From Salinicola sp. (GTDB lineage: Bacteria > Pseudomonadota > Gammaproteobacteria > Pseudomonadales > Halomonadaceae), in contig NZNW01000013.1 of assembly GCA_002695065.1 (NCBI GenBank), forward strand, positions 19,954 through 83,953: DNA of 64,000 nucleotides, given 5' to 3'. Positions 52,240 to 61,397 of this stretch are shown here, piece by piece. Within the stretch, counting starts at the first letter, position 1; every line of letters starts with the position of its first letter. A program made the translations under genes and the position numbers. Under the pieces are notes generated by a model. It ran no database searches and was not told where the DNA came from. It saw only the letters and a program-made list of their open reading frames with translations.

Positions 52240-52961
52240 CCTTGCGTCGCGCCGCGAGAGGGCAGAGCACGCCGACCTGGCCGGACTACATGGCCTCGCG
52301 CGCGCAGCGGGTTCGCGAGCCCCGATTGGCCAGCTTCTTCGCCGGAGGAACGCTGGACCCCGAGACACCCATCGGCGAGGCGCCGCTGGTCGCGATGGAC
52401 TTCGAGACCACCGGCCTGGATAGCAGCCGTCACGACATCGTCAGTGTCGGGGTGATGCCTTTCACCCTGTCCCGGATCCGGCCGGCCGACGGCCGCTACT
52501 GGGTGTTGTCACCGCGCCGCAAGCTGAGCGGCGAATCGGTCGCTTTCCACCACATCACCCACGCCGAGGTGGCGGACGCCCCCGACTTCACCGCTATCAT
52601 CGATGAGCTGTTGGCCATGCTCGCGGGCCGCCTGGTCGTCGTGCACTACCGACAGTTGGAAAGAACGTTCCTCGACGCCGCGATACGAGAACGGCTGGGC
52701 GATGGCCTGCTGATGCCGATGATCGACACCATGTCGCTGGAGGCGCGGATCCACCGGCAGTCCTGGTGGGCGAGACTGCGTCGCTGGGCGGGGCGACCGA
52801 TGGCGTCGATTCGCCTGCACGAGAGCCGCCAGCGCTATCACCTTCCGGCCTATACCGGACACCACGCACTGATCGATTCGCTGGCGACGGCGGAGCTGCT
52901 GCAGGCGCAGATTCTCTACCACTACGATTGGGAGACGCCGGTCGGCGCGCTGTGGCGTTGA
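52236..52961 (+). CDS. 3'-5' exonuclease, DnaQ-like (DEDDh)
   Basis: Protein of 241 residues beginning in an ATGA overlap with the DUF294-type gene. Exonuclease motifs: ExoI AMDFETTGLD (Asp55, Glu57), ExoII with VVVHYRQLERTFLD, and ExoIII GHHALIDSLATAELLQ. It resembles Pol III epsilon only in the catalytic fold; the fixed coupling to a CBS/nucleotidyltransferase protein points to a nucleotide-signalling or RNA-trimming role. It ends before a bidirectional terminator. Confidence 0.87.
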   Translation: MTLRRAARGQSTPTWPDYMASRAQRVREPRLASFFAGGTLDPETPIGEAPLVAMDFETTGLDSSRHDIVSVGVMPFTLSRIRPADGRYWVLSPRRKLSGESVAFHHITHAEVADAPDFTAIIDELLAMLAGRLVVVHYRQLERTFLDAAIRERLGDGLLMPMIDTMSLEARIHRQSWWARLRRWAGRPMASIRLHESRQRYHLPAYTGHHALIDSLATAELLQAQILYHYDWETPVGALWR

Positions 52962-53003
52962 GCCGGCTACCGGCGGGGCGCGACGAGCCCGCCGACGAAA
53001 GAA

Positions 53004-53034
53004 AAAGCGGGCGGCTCCAGGAGCCGCCCGCTTT
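53004..53034. terminator. Bidirectional terminator between exonuclease and BCCT genes
   Basis: A perfect 14-bp stem (53004-53017 with 53021-53034) and a 3-base loop CAG, flanked by an A-run and a short T-run, lies between convergent genes. Confidence 0.88.
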
Positions 53035-53060
53035 CATGATGCTCGTCTGCAACGAGGTCG

Positions 53061-54692
53061 TCAGCCACGAGGCTCGGATCGCAACCCCTGGATGATCGCG
53101 TAGCACGCGGCCAGCAGCACGATGGTAAATGGCAAGCCGGTGGCGATGACCGCCGCCTGCAGAGCCGTCAGGCCTCCGCCCAGCAGCAGGGCGATGGCGA
53201 TGGCGCCTTCGATCAGGGCCCAGAAGACACGTTGCGGCGTCGGCGCATCGACCTTGCCGCCGGCGGTGATCGAGTCGATGACCAGCGAACCGGAGTCCGA
53301 AGAGGTGATGAAGAACACCATGACCAGGATGATGCCGACGAACGAGGTGATTGATGTCCACGGCAGTTGGCCCAGCATGGCGAACAGCTGCAACTCCAGC
53401 GCCGCGTTCTTGACGCCGTCGAAGCCCTGATTGACGAGCTGATCGATGGCGGTGTCGCCGAAAGCGGTCATCCACAGCACGGAAACGAGGGTCGGTACCA
53501 GCAGCACCGCGATCAGGAATTCACGTACCGTGCGGCCGCGGCTGACGCGCGCGATGAACATGCCGACAAACGGTGACCAGGAGATCCACCACGCCCAGTA
53601 GAAGGCGGTCCAGCCATGCATGAAGTCGGTGTCTTCGCGGCCGAACGGGTTGGACAGTGCCGGAAGATTCTTGAGGTAGGAGCCCATGTTCTCGACGAAG
53701 CCGGTCGCGATCAGCAGGGTCGGGCCAACGACGATCACGAACAGCAGCAGCAGGAACGCGAGAGCCATGTTGATCTGCGACAGGCGCTGCACGCCCTTGT
53801 CCACGCCCAGCATGACCGATGTCAACGCGATCAGCGTGATGCCGATGATCAGCAGCACCATGGTGACGTTGGTGTTGGGGATGCCGAACAGATAGTTGAG
53901 CCCGGCCGATGCCTGCGAGGCGCCGAGACCCAATGATGTCGCCAGGCCGAACAGCGTCGCGAATACCGCCAGGATGTCGATGACGTGGCCAGGCCAACCC
54001 CAGATGCGCTCACCCAGAATCGGGTAGAAGATCGAGCGCATGGTCAGTGGCAGGCCCTTGTTGAAGGAGAACAGTGCCAGCGACAGCGCGACGATCGCGT
54101 AGATACCCCAGGGATGCAGGCCCCAGTGAAAGATCGTGGCCGCCATGGCCAGCGATTGTGCCTCTGCCGGGTTGCCTTCGGCGCCGCCCAGCGGTGCCCA
54201 GGAATCACCGGACATGGAGGTGCCGAAATGGGTGATCGGCTCGGAGACGCCGTAGAACATCAACCCGATGCCCATGCCCGCCGCGAACAGCATGGCGAAC
54301 CAGCCCGCGTAGCTGAAGTCCGGCTTGGCGTGGAGGCCGCCGATTCTCACCCTGCCCAGCGGCGTGAAGATCAGCACGACGGAGAGCAGCACGAAGATGT
54401 TGGCGGCGAATAGGAACAGCCAGCTCAAGTTGTCGGTCAGGAAGCTCTTCGCCCCGTTGAAGATCGGCCCCATCTGATCCGGCAACGCCAGCGTGATGAT
54501 GACGAAGAACAGGATCAGCAGTGACGAGATCGAGAAGACCTTGCCGTGCAGATCGACGTTGAAACCAAATCTATTGGTCTGGATATTGTCCTGGCCAATC
54601 ACATAATCGGTATCGATGAGATTGGCGGGACCCTCTGGTGCCGGTATGCCTTCCTGCGGCGCATCCGGCTGATTGTTGGCGTCTTGAGCCAC
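53061..54692 (-). CDS. BCCT family osmolyte transporter
   Basis: Betaine/choline/carnitine-type secondary carrier of 543 residues; GTG start at 54692 with GGAG upstream. Twelve hydrophobic segments follow a ~50-residue hydrophilic N-terminus. Signatures: GWFAMLFAAGMGIGLMFYGVSEP near residue 125, FHWGLHPWGIYA near 190, and the TM8 AFYWAWWISWSPFVGMFIARVSRGRT near 360. It should import a quaternary-amine osmolyte with Na+ or H+. It lacks a long C-terminal osmosensing tail of the BetP kind. Confidence 0.92.
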   Translation of the reverse strand: MAQDANNQPDAPQEGIPAPEGPANLIDTDYVIGQDNIQTNRFGFNVDLHGKVFSISSLLILFFVIITLALPDQMGPIFNGAKSFLTDNLSWLFLFAANIFVLLSVVLIFTPLGRVRIGGLHAKPDFSYAGWFAMLFAAGMGIGLMFYGVSEPITHFGTSMSGDSWAPLGGAEGNPAEAQSLAMAATIFHWGLHPWGIYAIVALSLALFSFNKGLPLTMRSIFYPILGERIWGWPGHVIDILAVFATLFGLATSLGLGASQASAGLNYLFGIPNTNVTMVLLIIGITLIALTSVMLGVDKGVQRLSQINMALAFLLLLFVIVVGPTLLIATGFVENMGSYLKNLPALSNPFGREDTDFMHGWTAFYWAWWISWSPFVGMFIARVSRGRTVREFLIAVLLVPTLVSVLWMTAFGDTAIDQLVNQGFDGVKNAALELQLFAMLGQLPWTSITSFVGIILVMVFFITSSDSGSLVIDSITAGGKVDAPTPQRVFWALIEGAIAIALLLGGGLTALQAAVIATGLPFTIVLLAACYAIIQGLRSEPRG

Positions 54693-55045
54693 TAGCCGTC
54701 TCCATTGTTTGATGAGTCAGTTCGAGGCCGCCCTCGCGCGGCGACGATTCCCTTGCGCTCCCTTGCGTCGTCCGGGGGGCATGCCAGTGCGTGCCCACCC
54801 GGTCCAGGCAGAGCACACAGTCTGGCGTATCCGCCGGAACACGCAAGTTTCCCAATTATCCTGAATCAAGTCGGTGCTTCCAACCGTCTTGGCGAGAAAC
54901 CCGAAGTTTCCCCGCCGCTGATCGCGACCGATAGCGCGATGATAGCGGCTTTCGACTCTCGATCCTGTTCTGGCGACGACGCGAGGAGTAGACCAAGGTC
55001 AGAGTGAAACGCGCTGGGGTTGTCGCCTATAGTCCCAGCTGTATT
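54693..55045. other. Divergent intergenic region (BCCT / acyl-CoA dehydrogenase)
   Basis: About 350 bp upstream of the operator at 55046. It should hold the BCCT promoter on the minus strand; I see no convincing -35/-10 pair and no other element. Confidence 0.4.
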
Positions 55046-55059
55046 TAAACGAATGTTTG
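55046..55059. promoter_or_regulatory. PsrA-like TetR operator
   Basis: AAAC (55047-55050), four bases GAAT, GTTT (55055-55058), with T and G flanks, matches the (G/C)AAAC-N2-4-GTTT(G/C) type bound by the fatty-acid-responsive regulator PsrA in pseudomonads. It lies 20 bp before the acyl-CoA dehydrogenase start. Confidence 0.6.
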
Positions 55060-55078
55060 AATCTCCGGGAGAGTTCGA

Positions 55079-56878
55079 ATGGCAGACTATCGCGCGCCGC
55101 TCGTGGACATGCGGTTCGTCCGTGAAGAGGTGTTTCAGGCCGAGCAGGAGTGGCAGGCCATGCCGGCGACCGCCGATTTCAACGCCGAGCTGGCCGATGC
55201 CGTCCTCGAGGAAGCCGCTCGCCTGGCCGAAGCGGAGCTGTTTCCGCTCAATCAGCGTGGAGACGCCGAGGGGTGCGTGATATTGGACGGCGCGGTGGCC
55301 ACGCCGGGCGGGTTTCGCCAAGCCTTTCAGGAGATGGCGCGGGGCGGGTGGTGCGGCCTCGGCGGCAACCCTGCCTACGGTGGGCAGGGCCTGCCGAAAC
55401 TGTTGACCCAGGCCTTCGACGAACTGCTCTACGCCAGCAACACCGGCTTCGCCCTCTATCTGACACTCAACAACGGTGCCGGGCTGCTGCTCGACGCTTA
55501 CGCCGACGACGCGGTCAAGGCCCGCTATCTGCCGCGGCTCTACGCCGGCGACTGGTTGGGCACCATGTGTCTGACCGAACCGCACTGCGGCACCGATCTT
55601 GGGCTGATCAGGACTCGGGCGGTGCCCATCGATGGCGGCCGCTACGCGGTCACCGGCAGCAAGATCTGGATCACCGGCGGGGAGCATGACCTGACCGAGA
55701 ACATCGTCCACCTGGTGCTGGCCAAGCTGCCGGATGCGCCCCCGGGCGCCAAGGGGATCTCGCTGTTCCTGGTACCGAAACGCCGGGTGCTGGACGACGG
55801 TTCGCTGGGGGAGGCGAACGGGGTGGTCTGTGGCGGGCTCGAGCACAAGATGGGTATCAACGGCAGCGCCACCTGCGTGATGCATTTCGAGGGCGCAGAG
55901 GGGATCCTGATTGGCGCGCCCCATCAGGGCCTGGCGACGATGTTCACGATGATGAACTACGAGCGGCTCTCGATCGGCATCCAGGGGCTCGGATTGGGCG
56001 ACGTCGCCTATCAGAGCGCCATCGCCTTTGCCCATGAGCGTCGCCAGAGCCGTGCACCGGGTGCTGCTGCCGAGCCCGATCAGGCCGCCGATCCGATTCT
56101 GGTCCATCCGGACGTGCGGCGCATGGCGCTCAACGCTCGTGCCTGGAACGAAGGCGGTCGACTGTTTGCCGCCTTCGTTGCCCGTGAACTCGATCGCGCC
56201 AAATATCATCCCGATGACCAGGTGCGCGAGGAGGCCGGGGAGCTGGTCGCGCTGCTCACCCCGGTGGCCAAGGCGTTTCTGACCGACCGCGGCTTCGAGA
56301 CCACGGTGGAGGCCCAGCAGCTCTACGGTGGCAGCGGCTATTGTGTCGAATGGGGCGCCGAGCAGTTCGTGCGCGATGCGCGAATCGCGATGATCTACGA
56401 GGGCACCAACGGCATTCAGGCCATGGATCTGATCGGCCGCAAGCTGACGCGCAACCGGGGAGCTTACGTCGAGCGCCTTGCCGGGCGGATCAGGGCGGAT
56501 CTCGACGGTGACGCTATCGGGTCCCCCGAATTGCGGCCGTTCCGGGAGGCGCTCGAAACCGAGCTGAGCCGGCTCGAGCGAGTCAGCGACGCCGTGATCG
56601 AGGCGGCCGGAGCGGATGCGGCAGCGGCGGGCGCGGCAGCCCATGATTACCTGCATCTGGTGGGCTATGCGGTTTACACCTGGATGTGGTGGAAGGCGGC
56701 TCGCGCAGCGCAGCGAGGCCTGGCCCACCAGGGTCCATCCGGGGCCGATTTCTATCGCGCGAAGTTGATCGTGGGGCAGCACTTCCTGAGCCGTCAGTTA
56801 CCGCAGGCCGAAGCGCTGGAGCGCCAGATCGCGGCGGGACCGTCAGGGCTGATGGCGCTCGAGGCGTCGTATTTCTGA
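55079..56878 (+). CDS. Acyl-CoA dehydrogenase (DmdC-like, long form)
   Basis: Flavoprotein of 599 residues from the ATG at 55079 (GGGAGAG upstream). The length and C-terminal acetyl-CoA-dehydrogenase-type extension place it in the DmdC/FadE-long group, which includes 3-methylmercaptopropionyl-CoA dehydrogenase. MCLTEPHCGTDLG near residue 162 binds FAD; the catalytic Glu is in IYEGTNGIQAMDL near residue 440. Ordinary medium/long-chain acyl-CoA substrates are as likely as methylmercaptopropionyl-CoA; no dmdA/B is in the window. A PsrA-like operator suggests control by fatty acids. Confidence 0.88.
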   Translation: MADYRAPLVDMRFVREEVFQAEQEWQAMPATADFNAELADAVLEEAARLAEAELFPLNQRGDAEGCVILDGAVATPGGFRQAFQEMARGGWCGLGGNPAYGGQGLPKLLTQAFDELLYASNTGFALYLTLNNGAGLLLDAYADDAVKARYLPRLYAGDWLGTMCLTEPHCGTDLGLIRTRAVPIDGGRYAVTGSKIWITGGEHDLTENIVHLVLAKLPDAPPGAKGISLFLVPKRRVLDDGSLGEANGVVCGGLEHKMGINGSATCVMHFEGAEGILIGAPHQGLATMFTMMNYERLSIGIQGLGLGDVAYQSAIAFAHERRQSRAPGAAAEPDQAADPILVHPDVRRMALNARAWNEGGRLFAAFVARELDRAKYHPDDQVREEAGELVALLTPVAKAFLTDRGFETTVEAQQLYGGSGYCVEWGAEQFVRDARIAMIYEGTNGIQAMDLIGRKLTRNRGAYVERLAGRIRADLDGDAIGSPELRPFREALETELSRLERVSDAVIEAAGADAAAAGAAAHDYLHLVGYAVYTWMWWKAARAAQRGLAHQGPSGADFYRAKLIVGQHFLSRQLPQAEALERQIAAGPSGLMALEASYF

Positions 56879-56918
56879 GGCCTCGGAGGCGGTCTCGGCG
56901 GATCGCCTCAAACATCCG

Positions 56919-56935
56919 TGCACCTCCATGGCGCA
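56919..56935. promoter_or_regulatory. NtrC-like binding site
   Basis: TGCACC-TCCAT-GGCGCA is a 17-bp imperfect palindrome with one mismatch to TGCACC-N5-GGTGCA. It lies about 230 bp upstream of the predicted sigma-54 transcript start, a normal enhancer distance. Further TGCACC half sites appear near 57002 and 57045. Confidence 0.6.
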
Positions 56936-57124
56936 TTCGCATTCCGTGACGGCGTTTTCGTACCCATTGCGGTGCAGAGGTCGGCCGGCGGGACCCCCGG
57001 TTGCACCAGCAAAGCGAGGAGGCGTGCGATAGACGCTTCCTGCGTGCACCAATAACGGCCATTTTGTCGAATTTTGGCTGTCTTTCCCGGTTTTTGTATA
57101 CAAGATTCTCGCGATCAGTCATCA

Positions 57125-57140
57125 AGGCACGAAAAATGCA
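57125..57140 (+). promoter_or_regulatory. Sigma-54 (-24/-12) promoter of urtABCDE
   Basis: AGGCACGAAAAATGCA matches TGGCACG-N4-TTGCA with GG at 57126-57127 and GC at 57138-57139, exactly ten bases between the two pairs. It is 85 bp before urtA. With the NtrC-like site upstream it indicates induction by nitrogen limitation. Confidence 0.75.
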
Positions 57141-57224
57141 TCGGGTTGTCCAGTCGAGATCCACGCCCGTGGCCGGGTCTGGATCATCAGGCCGATCACC
57201 AAGGGTCATGACCAGGAGAATCCG

Positions 57225-58544
57225 ATGACAACAACCTCCCTTCGCAAGTGGATTGCCGGTTCCAGCATCGTGCTGGGGCTGGCCGGTTTCGGTAGTACCG
57301 CCCTCGCCCAGGAAGCGGCGCAGGACCAGGGCCCGATCCGGGTCGGAATCCTGCACTCGCTCTCCGGCACCATGGCGATCAGCGAGTCGACGCTGAAAGA
57401 CGAGATGCTGATGCTGATCGACAAGCAGAACGAGGCCGGCGGCCTGCTCGGTCGCCAACTGGAGCCGGTGGTGATGGATCCGGCCTCGGACTGGTCGCTC
57501 TACGCCGAACAGGCCCGTGACATGCTGACCGGCGACGACCGTGTCGACGTCATCTTCGGCAACTGGACGTCGGCCTCGCGCAAGGCGGTGCTGCCGGTGG
57601 TCGAAGAGCTCGATGGGCTGCTGTTCTACCCGGTGCAGTATGAAGGCGAGGAGTCCTCCGAGAACATCTTCTACACCGGCGCAGCCCCCAACCAGCAGGC
57701 GATTCCGGCGGTCGACTACCTGATGAGCCAGGGCGTGGAACGCTGGGCGCTGCTGGGCACCGACTACGTCTATCCGCGCACTACCAACAAGATTCTGGAG
57801 GCCTATCTCAAGGCGAATGGCGTTGCCGACGACGACATCATGGTCAACTACACGCCGTTCGGTTTCAGCGACTGGCAGTCGATCGTCTCCCAGGTCAAGG
57901 ATTTCGGCAGCCAGGGGCGGAAGACGGCGGTGGTCTCGACCATCAACGGCGACGCCAACGTGCCGTTCTACAACGAGCTAGCCAACCAGGGCATCTCGGC
58001 GGGCGATATCCCCGTGGTGGCGTTCTCGGTGGGCGAGCAGGAGCTGACCGGGATCGATACCGCGCCGCTGGTCGGCCACATGGCGGCCTGGAACTACTTC
58101 ATGAGCGTCGACAGCGATGCCAACTACGACTTCATCGACGACTGGGTCGCCTACACCGGCAATGACGAGGCGGTGACCAACGATCCGATGGAGGCGCACT
58201 ACATCGGCTTCAACATGTGGACCCAGGCGGTCGAGAAGGCCGGGACCACCGATGTCGACGCGGTCAAGGATTCGATCATCGGCGTGACCGTACCCAATCT
58301 GTCCGGTGGCGCTTCCACCATGATGCCCAACCACCACATCACCAAGCCGGTGATGATCGGCGAGATCCAGGACGACGGGCAGTTCAGCGTGGTCTGGCAG
58401 ACGCCGACGACCGTCGCCGGTGACGCCTGGTCGGATTACCTGCCGGAGTCGAAGAATCTGATCAGCGACTGGAGAGCCCCGCTGCGCTGCGGCAAGCTCG
58501 ACGTTGAGTCGATGACCTGCGAAGACGGCCCGGGCGCCGACTGA
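57225..58544 (+). CDS. urtA: Urea ABC transporter substrate-binding protein
   Basis: Periplasmic urea-binding protein of 439 residues from the ATG at 57225 (AGGAG upstream). Signal peptide about residues 1-28 ending at ALA. Mature start PIRVGILHSLSGTMAISE, GNWTSASRKAVLPVVE and LFYPVQYEGEE near 140 are typical of UrtA rather than amino-acid LivJ. First gene of urtABCDE-ureD. Confidence 0.95.
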   Translation: MTTTSLRKWIAGSSIVLGLAGFGSTALAQEAAQDQGPIRVGILHSLSGTMAISESTLKDEMLMLIDKQNEAGGLLGRQLEPVVMDPASDWSLYAEQARDMLTGDDRVDVIFGNWTSASRKAVLPVVEELDGLLFYPVQYEGEESSENIFYTGAAPNQQAIPAVDYLMSQGVERWALLGTDYVYPRTTNKILEAYLKANGVADDDIMVNYTPFGFSDWQSIVSQVKDFGSQGRKTAVVSTINGDANVPFYNELANQGISAGDIPVVAFSVGEQELTGIDTAPLVGHMAAWNYFMSVDSDANYDFIDDWVAYTGNDEAVTNDPMEAHYIGFNMWTQAVEKAGTTDVDAVKDSIIGVTVPNLSGGASTMMPNHHITKPVMIGEIQDDGQFSVVWQTPTTVAGDAWSDYLPESKNLISDWRAPLRCGKLDVESMTCEDGPGAD

Positions 58545-58555
58545 GCCGGTTCTGC

Positions 58556-58588
58556 CGACACCGATGCCCGCCCGGGGCGTCGGTGTCG
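58556..58588 (+). other. Stem-loop between urtA and urtB
   Basis: CGACACCGA at 58556-58564 pairs with TCGGTGTCG at 58580-58588, with a GC-rich inner helix, and has no T-run. It probably protects urtA mRNA or attenuates the downstream genes so that the binding protein is made in excess. Confidence 0.6.
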
Positions 58589-58629
58589 CTGTTTGGAGCT
58601 GATGGCAGACCGTGTTCGAGGGCGACATC

Positions 58630-60309
58630 ATGAGCTTTACCACAGGATGGAAAGGCCCGGCGCCGAGGCGCAGGCTCACGATTCCCATGCTGCTGTGCCT
58701 GTTGATGGCCTGCGGTCTGGGTATCGGTTCAGAGGCTTCGGCCGCCTCCGGCGAATCGCAGGTGCAAGCGTCGAAGGGCGAGCCCCAGGCGCAGGCGAAA
58801 GGAGAGCCACGGGCGCTGCTGGGGGCGCTCGATACCGGCAGTTTTCAGGCCAAGGGCGACGCCGCCCAGGCGATCGCCGAGAGTGGCGCCGAGCAGAAGA
58901 CGCGCTGGTTGCAGGCGCTGCTCGACGGCCGCCTGGGCAAGGAGCGTCGTGGCGATCGTTTCTATATCGTCACCGACGACAGTGGCCGCGAATGGCCGAT
59001 CATCGATGCCATCACCTTCGAGGATGCCGGTACCGGCACCCGGCGCACCGTGGACATCTTCAAGATCAACAACGAGCTGCGCACGCGGATCGAGGGGCTG
59101 CTCGCTTCATTGTCGCTGAGCGCTGGCAATGAAGCCTCTCGGCTGTCGGCAGCGCAGCGCCTGGTCGGCGAAGTCACGGCCGACAACGCCGATCGCGTGC
59201 GCGGGATGCGCGACGACGAAGAGAGCGATGCCGTCCGCGGCCAGCTCGATGTGGCGCTGGCGCTCTACGATCTCCAGCAAGGCGATGCCGAGGCGCTGGA
59301 CGCGCTGCGGGGCAACCTCGACACCCGCGTGCGCAACGCGTTGACCCCGATCGCCGCCGGTGATTCCGCGCTCGCCGCCGAGGCGCAGTCGGTACTCGAC
59401 GGCATCGAGAGCAAGCGCGCCTGGTACGATCGCGCACAGACCCTGTTCTTCGGCCTGAGCGCCGGCTCGATTCTGGTGCTCGCCGCCATCGGCCTGGCCA
59501 TCACCTTCGGCGTGATGGGCGTGATCAACATGGCCCATGGCGAGCTGATCATGATCGGCGCCTACACCACCTGGCTGATCCAGCAGGCGCTCCCCGGTCA
59601 GCCGGGCCTGGCGCTGGCCTTGGCGATTCCCGGCGGATTCCTGGTCGCCGGCGGGTTCGGCGTCGTCATCGAGCGCACCGTGATCCGCTTCCTCAAGGGG
59701 CGCCCGCTGGAGACGCTGCTGGCCACGTTCGGCCTCAGCCTCGTGCTGCAGCAACTGGTGCGCACGGTGTTCTCGCCGCTCAACCGTCGGGTGACCTCGC
59801 CGGAGTGGCTGCAGGGGGCGTGGCAGATCAACGAGGCGCTGTCGCTGACCCTCAACCGTCTTGGCGTGCTGCTGTTCTGCCTGGCGGTCTTCGCCGCGCT
59901 CTGGGCGCTGATGCGCTACACCCGGCTGGGACTGGAAGTGCGCGCGGTGACCCAGAACCGGGCGATGGCGCGCGCCATGGGCGTGCGCGCCACCCGGGTC
60001 GACATGCTCACGTTCGGCCTCGGTGCGGGCGTGGCCGGTCTCGCCGGCGTCGCCCTGTCGCAGTTGACCAACGTCGGGCCCAATCTGGGGCAGGGCTACA
60101 TCGTCGACTCCTTTCTGGTCGTGGTCTTCGGTGGCGTGGGCAATCTATGGGGAACGCTGGTGGCCGGCATGTCGCTCGGTGTCATCAATCAGGTGCTGCA
60201 GCCGTGGGTCGGTGCCGTGCTGGCCAAGATCATCGTGCTGGTCGGCGTGATCCTGTTCATCCAGAAGCGCCCGCAGGGCATCTTCGCACCCAAGGGGCGG
60301 ACCTCATGA
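58630..60309 (+). CDS. urtB: Urea ABC transporter permease UrtB
   Basis: 559 residues from the ATG at 58630; an in-frame GTG at 58612 is the alternative. Residues 15-40 form a signal-like segment, followed by a ~230-residue periplasmic domain characteristic of UrtB, and then a LivH-type permease (about residue 275 onward: FFGLSAGSILVLAAIGLAITFGVMGVINMAHGE). UrtB pairs with UrtC. It overlaps urtC by ATGA. Confidence 0.93.
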   Translation: MSFTTGWKGPAPRRRLTIPMLLCLLMACGLGIGSEASAASGESQVQASKGEPQAQAKGEPRALLGALDTGSFQAKGDAAQAIAESGAEQKTRWLQALLDGRLGKERRGDRFYIVTDDSGREWPIIDAITFEDAGTGTRRTVDIFKINNELRTRIEGLLASLSLSAGNEASRLSAAQRLVGEVTADNADRVRGMRDDEESDAVRGQLDVALALYDLQQGDAEALDALRGNLDTRVRNALTPIAAGDSALAAEAQSVLDGIESKRAWYDRAQTLFFGLSAGSILVLAAIGLAITFGVMGVINMAHGELIMIGAYTTWLIQQALPGQPGLALALAIPGGFLVAGGFGVVIERTVIRFLKGRPLETLLATFGLSLVLQQLVRTVFSPLNRRVTSPEWLQGAWQINEALSLTLNRLGVLLFCLAVFAALWALMRYTRLGLEVRAVTQNRAMARAMGVRATRVDMLTFGLGAGVAGLAGVALSQLTNVGPNLGQGYIVDSFLVVVFGGVGNLWGTLVAGMSLGVINQVLQPWVGAVLAKIIVLVGVILFIQKRPQGIFAPKGRTS

Positions 60310-61397
60310 CGATCCAGGCTGTACCGCAGGAACGCGATCGATCCCGGCAGGCGTTCCTGTCCCGCTCGACGCTGGTGACCACTTTCGCGCTGATCGTCGG
60401 CATGCTGGCGGTGCTGATCCTCAACGCGCTGCCGGCGTCGAGCGCGCTGCACGTCAGCGGGGCGACCGTCGCGCTGCTGGGCAAGTACTTCACCTACATG
60501 CTGCTGGCCCTGGCGGTGGATCTGATCTGGGGCTATCTCGGCATCCTGAGTCTGGGGCATGGCGCCTTCTTTGCCCTGGGCGGCTACGCCATGGGGCTCT
60601 ACCTCAACGCCCAGACCTCGCCGCTGCCCGGCTGGCAGTCGATCATGACCTACTTTCCGGTGGCGGCACTGGCGATCCTGCTGGCACCGGGATTGCTGGC
60701 GCTGGCGTTCGGCTGGCTGGCGTTTCGTTCGCGGGTCACCGGCGTCTACTTCTCGATCATCACCCAGGCGCTGACCTTCGCGCTGATGCTGGCGTTCAAC
60801 CGCAACGAGATGGGCATGGGCGGCAGCACGGGGCTGACACGCTTCTACGAACTGCTGGGCTTCTCGCTGGCGAGCGAAAACATGACCGTGGCGCTGTTCG
60901 TGGCTTCCGGCATGGCGGTGCTGCTGGCGTTCTGGCTGTGCCGAGCGATCACCGTCTCGCGTCTCGGCCGGGTCAGCGTGGCGACCCGCGATGCCGAGGC
61001 GCGGGTGCGCTTCATCGGCTACCGGGTCGATCACGTCAAACTCGCACTGTTCGTCGTCTCGGCGATGATCGCCGGCGTCGCCGGGGCGCTCTACGTGCCG
61101 CAGGTGGGCATCATCAATCCCAGCACCTTCGCGCCGCTGTTCTCCATCGAAGTGGTGGTGTGGGTGGCGCTGGGCGGGCGCGCCACGCTCTACGGTGCCT
61201 TGCTGGGCGCGCTGGTGGTCAACTATCTGAAAACGGTGCTGACGGGGGCGATGCCGGATGCCTGGCTGTTCATTCTCGGCGGCCTGTTCGTGCTGGTGAC
61301 GATGTTGCTGCCGCGTGGCATCGCCGGGGTGATCTCGGCGTGGCGGGGCACGCGGTTCGGTCGCAGGACGGGAGAGCGTAAGGAGGTGAGTGCATGA
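60306..61397 (+). CDS. urtC: Urea ABC transporter permease UrtC
   Basis: LivM-type permease of 363 residues from the ATG at 60306, with about ten helices and the motifs LWGYLGILSLGHGAFFALGGYAMG-like region near residue 78 and GVAGALYVPQVGIINPS near 260. The start overlaps urtB, and the stop overlaps the urtD start by ATGA. Confidence 0.93.
   Translation: MTIQAVPQERDRSRQAFLSRSTLVTTFALIVGMLAVLILNALPASSALHVSGATVALLGKYFTYMLLALAVDLIWGYLGILSLGHGAFFALGGYAMGLYLNAQTSPLPGWQSIMTYFPVAALAILLAPGLLALAFGWLAFRSRVTGVYFSIITQALTFALMLAFNRNEMGMGGSTGLTRFYELLGFSLASENMTVALFVASGMAVLLAFWLCRAITVSRLGRVSVATRDAEARVRFIGYRVDHVKLALFVVSAMIAGVAGALYVPQVGIINPSTFAPLFSIEVVVWVALGGRATLYGALLGALVVNYLKTVLTGAMPDAWLFILGGLFVLVTMLLPRGIAGVISAWRGTRFGRRTGERKEVSA

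Noticed and set aside
49927..52368. Minus-strand frame of 813 codons opposite cysG and the DUF294 gene
   Set aside because: It spans two genuine plus-strand genes with intact motifs, so it is a shadow.
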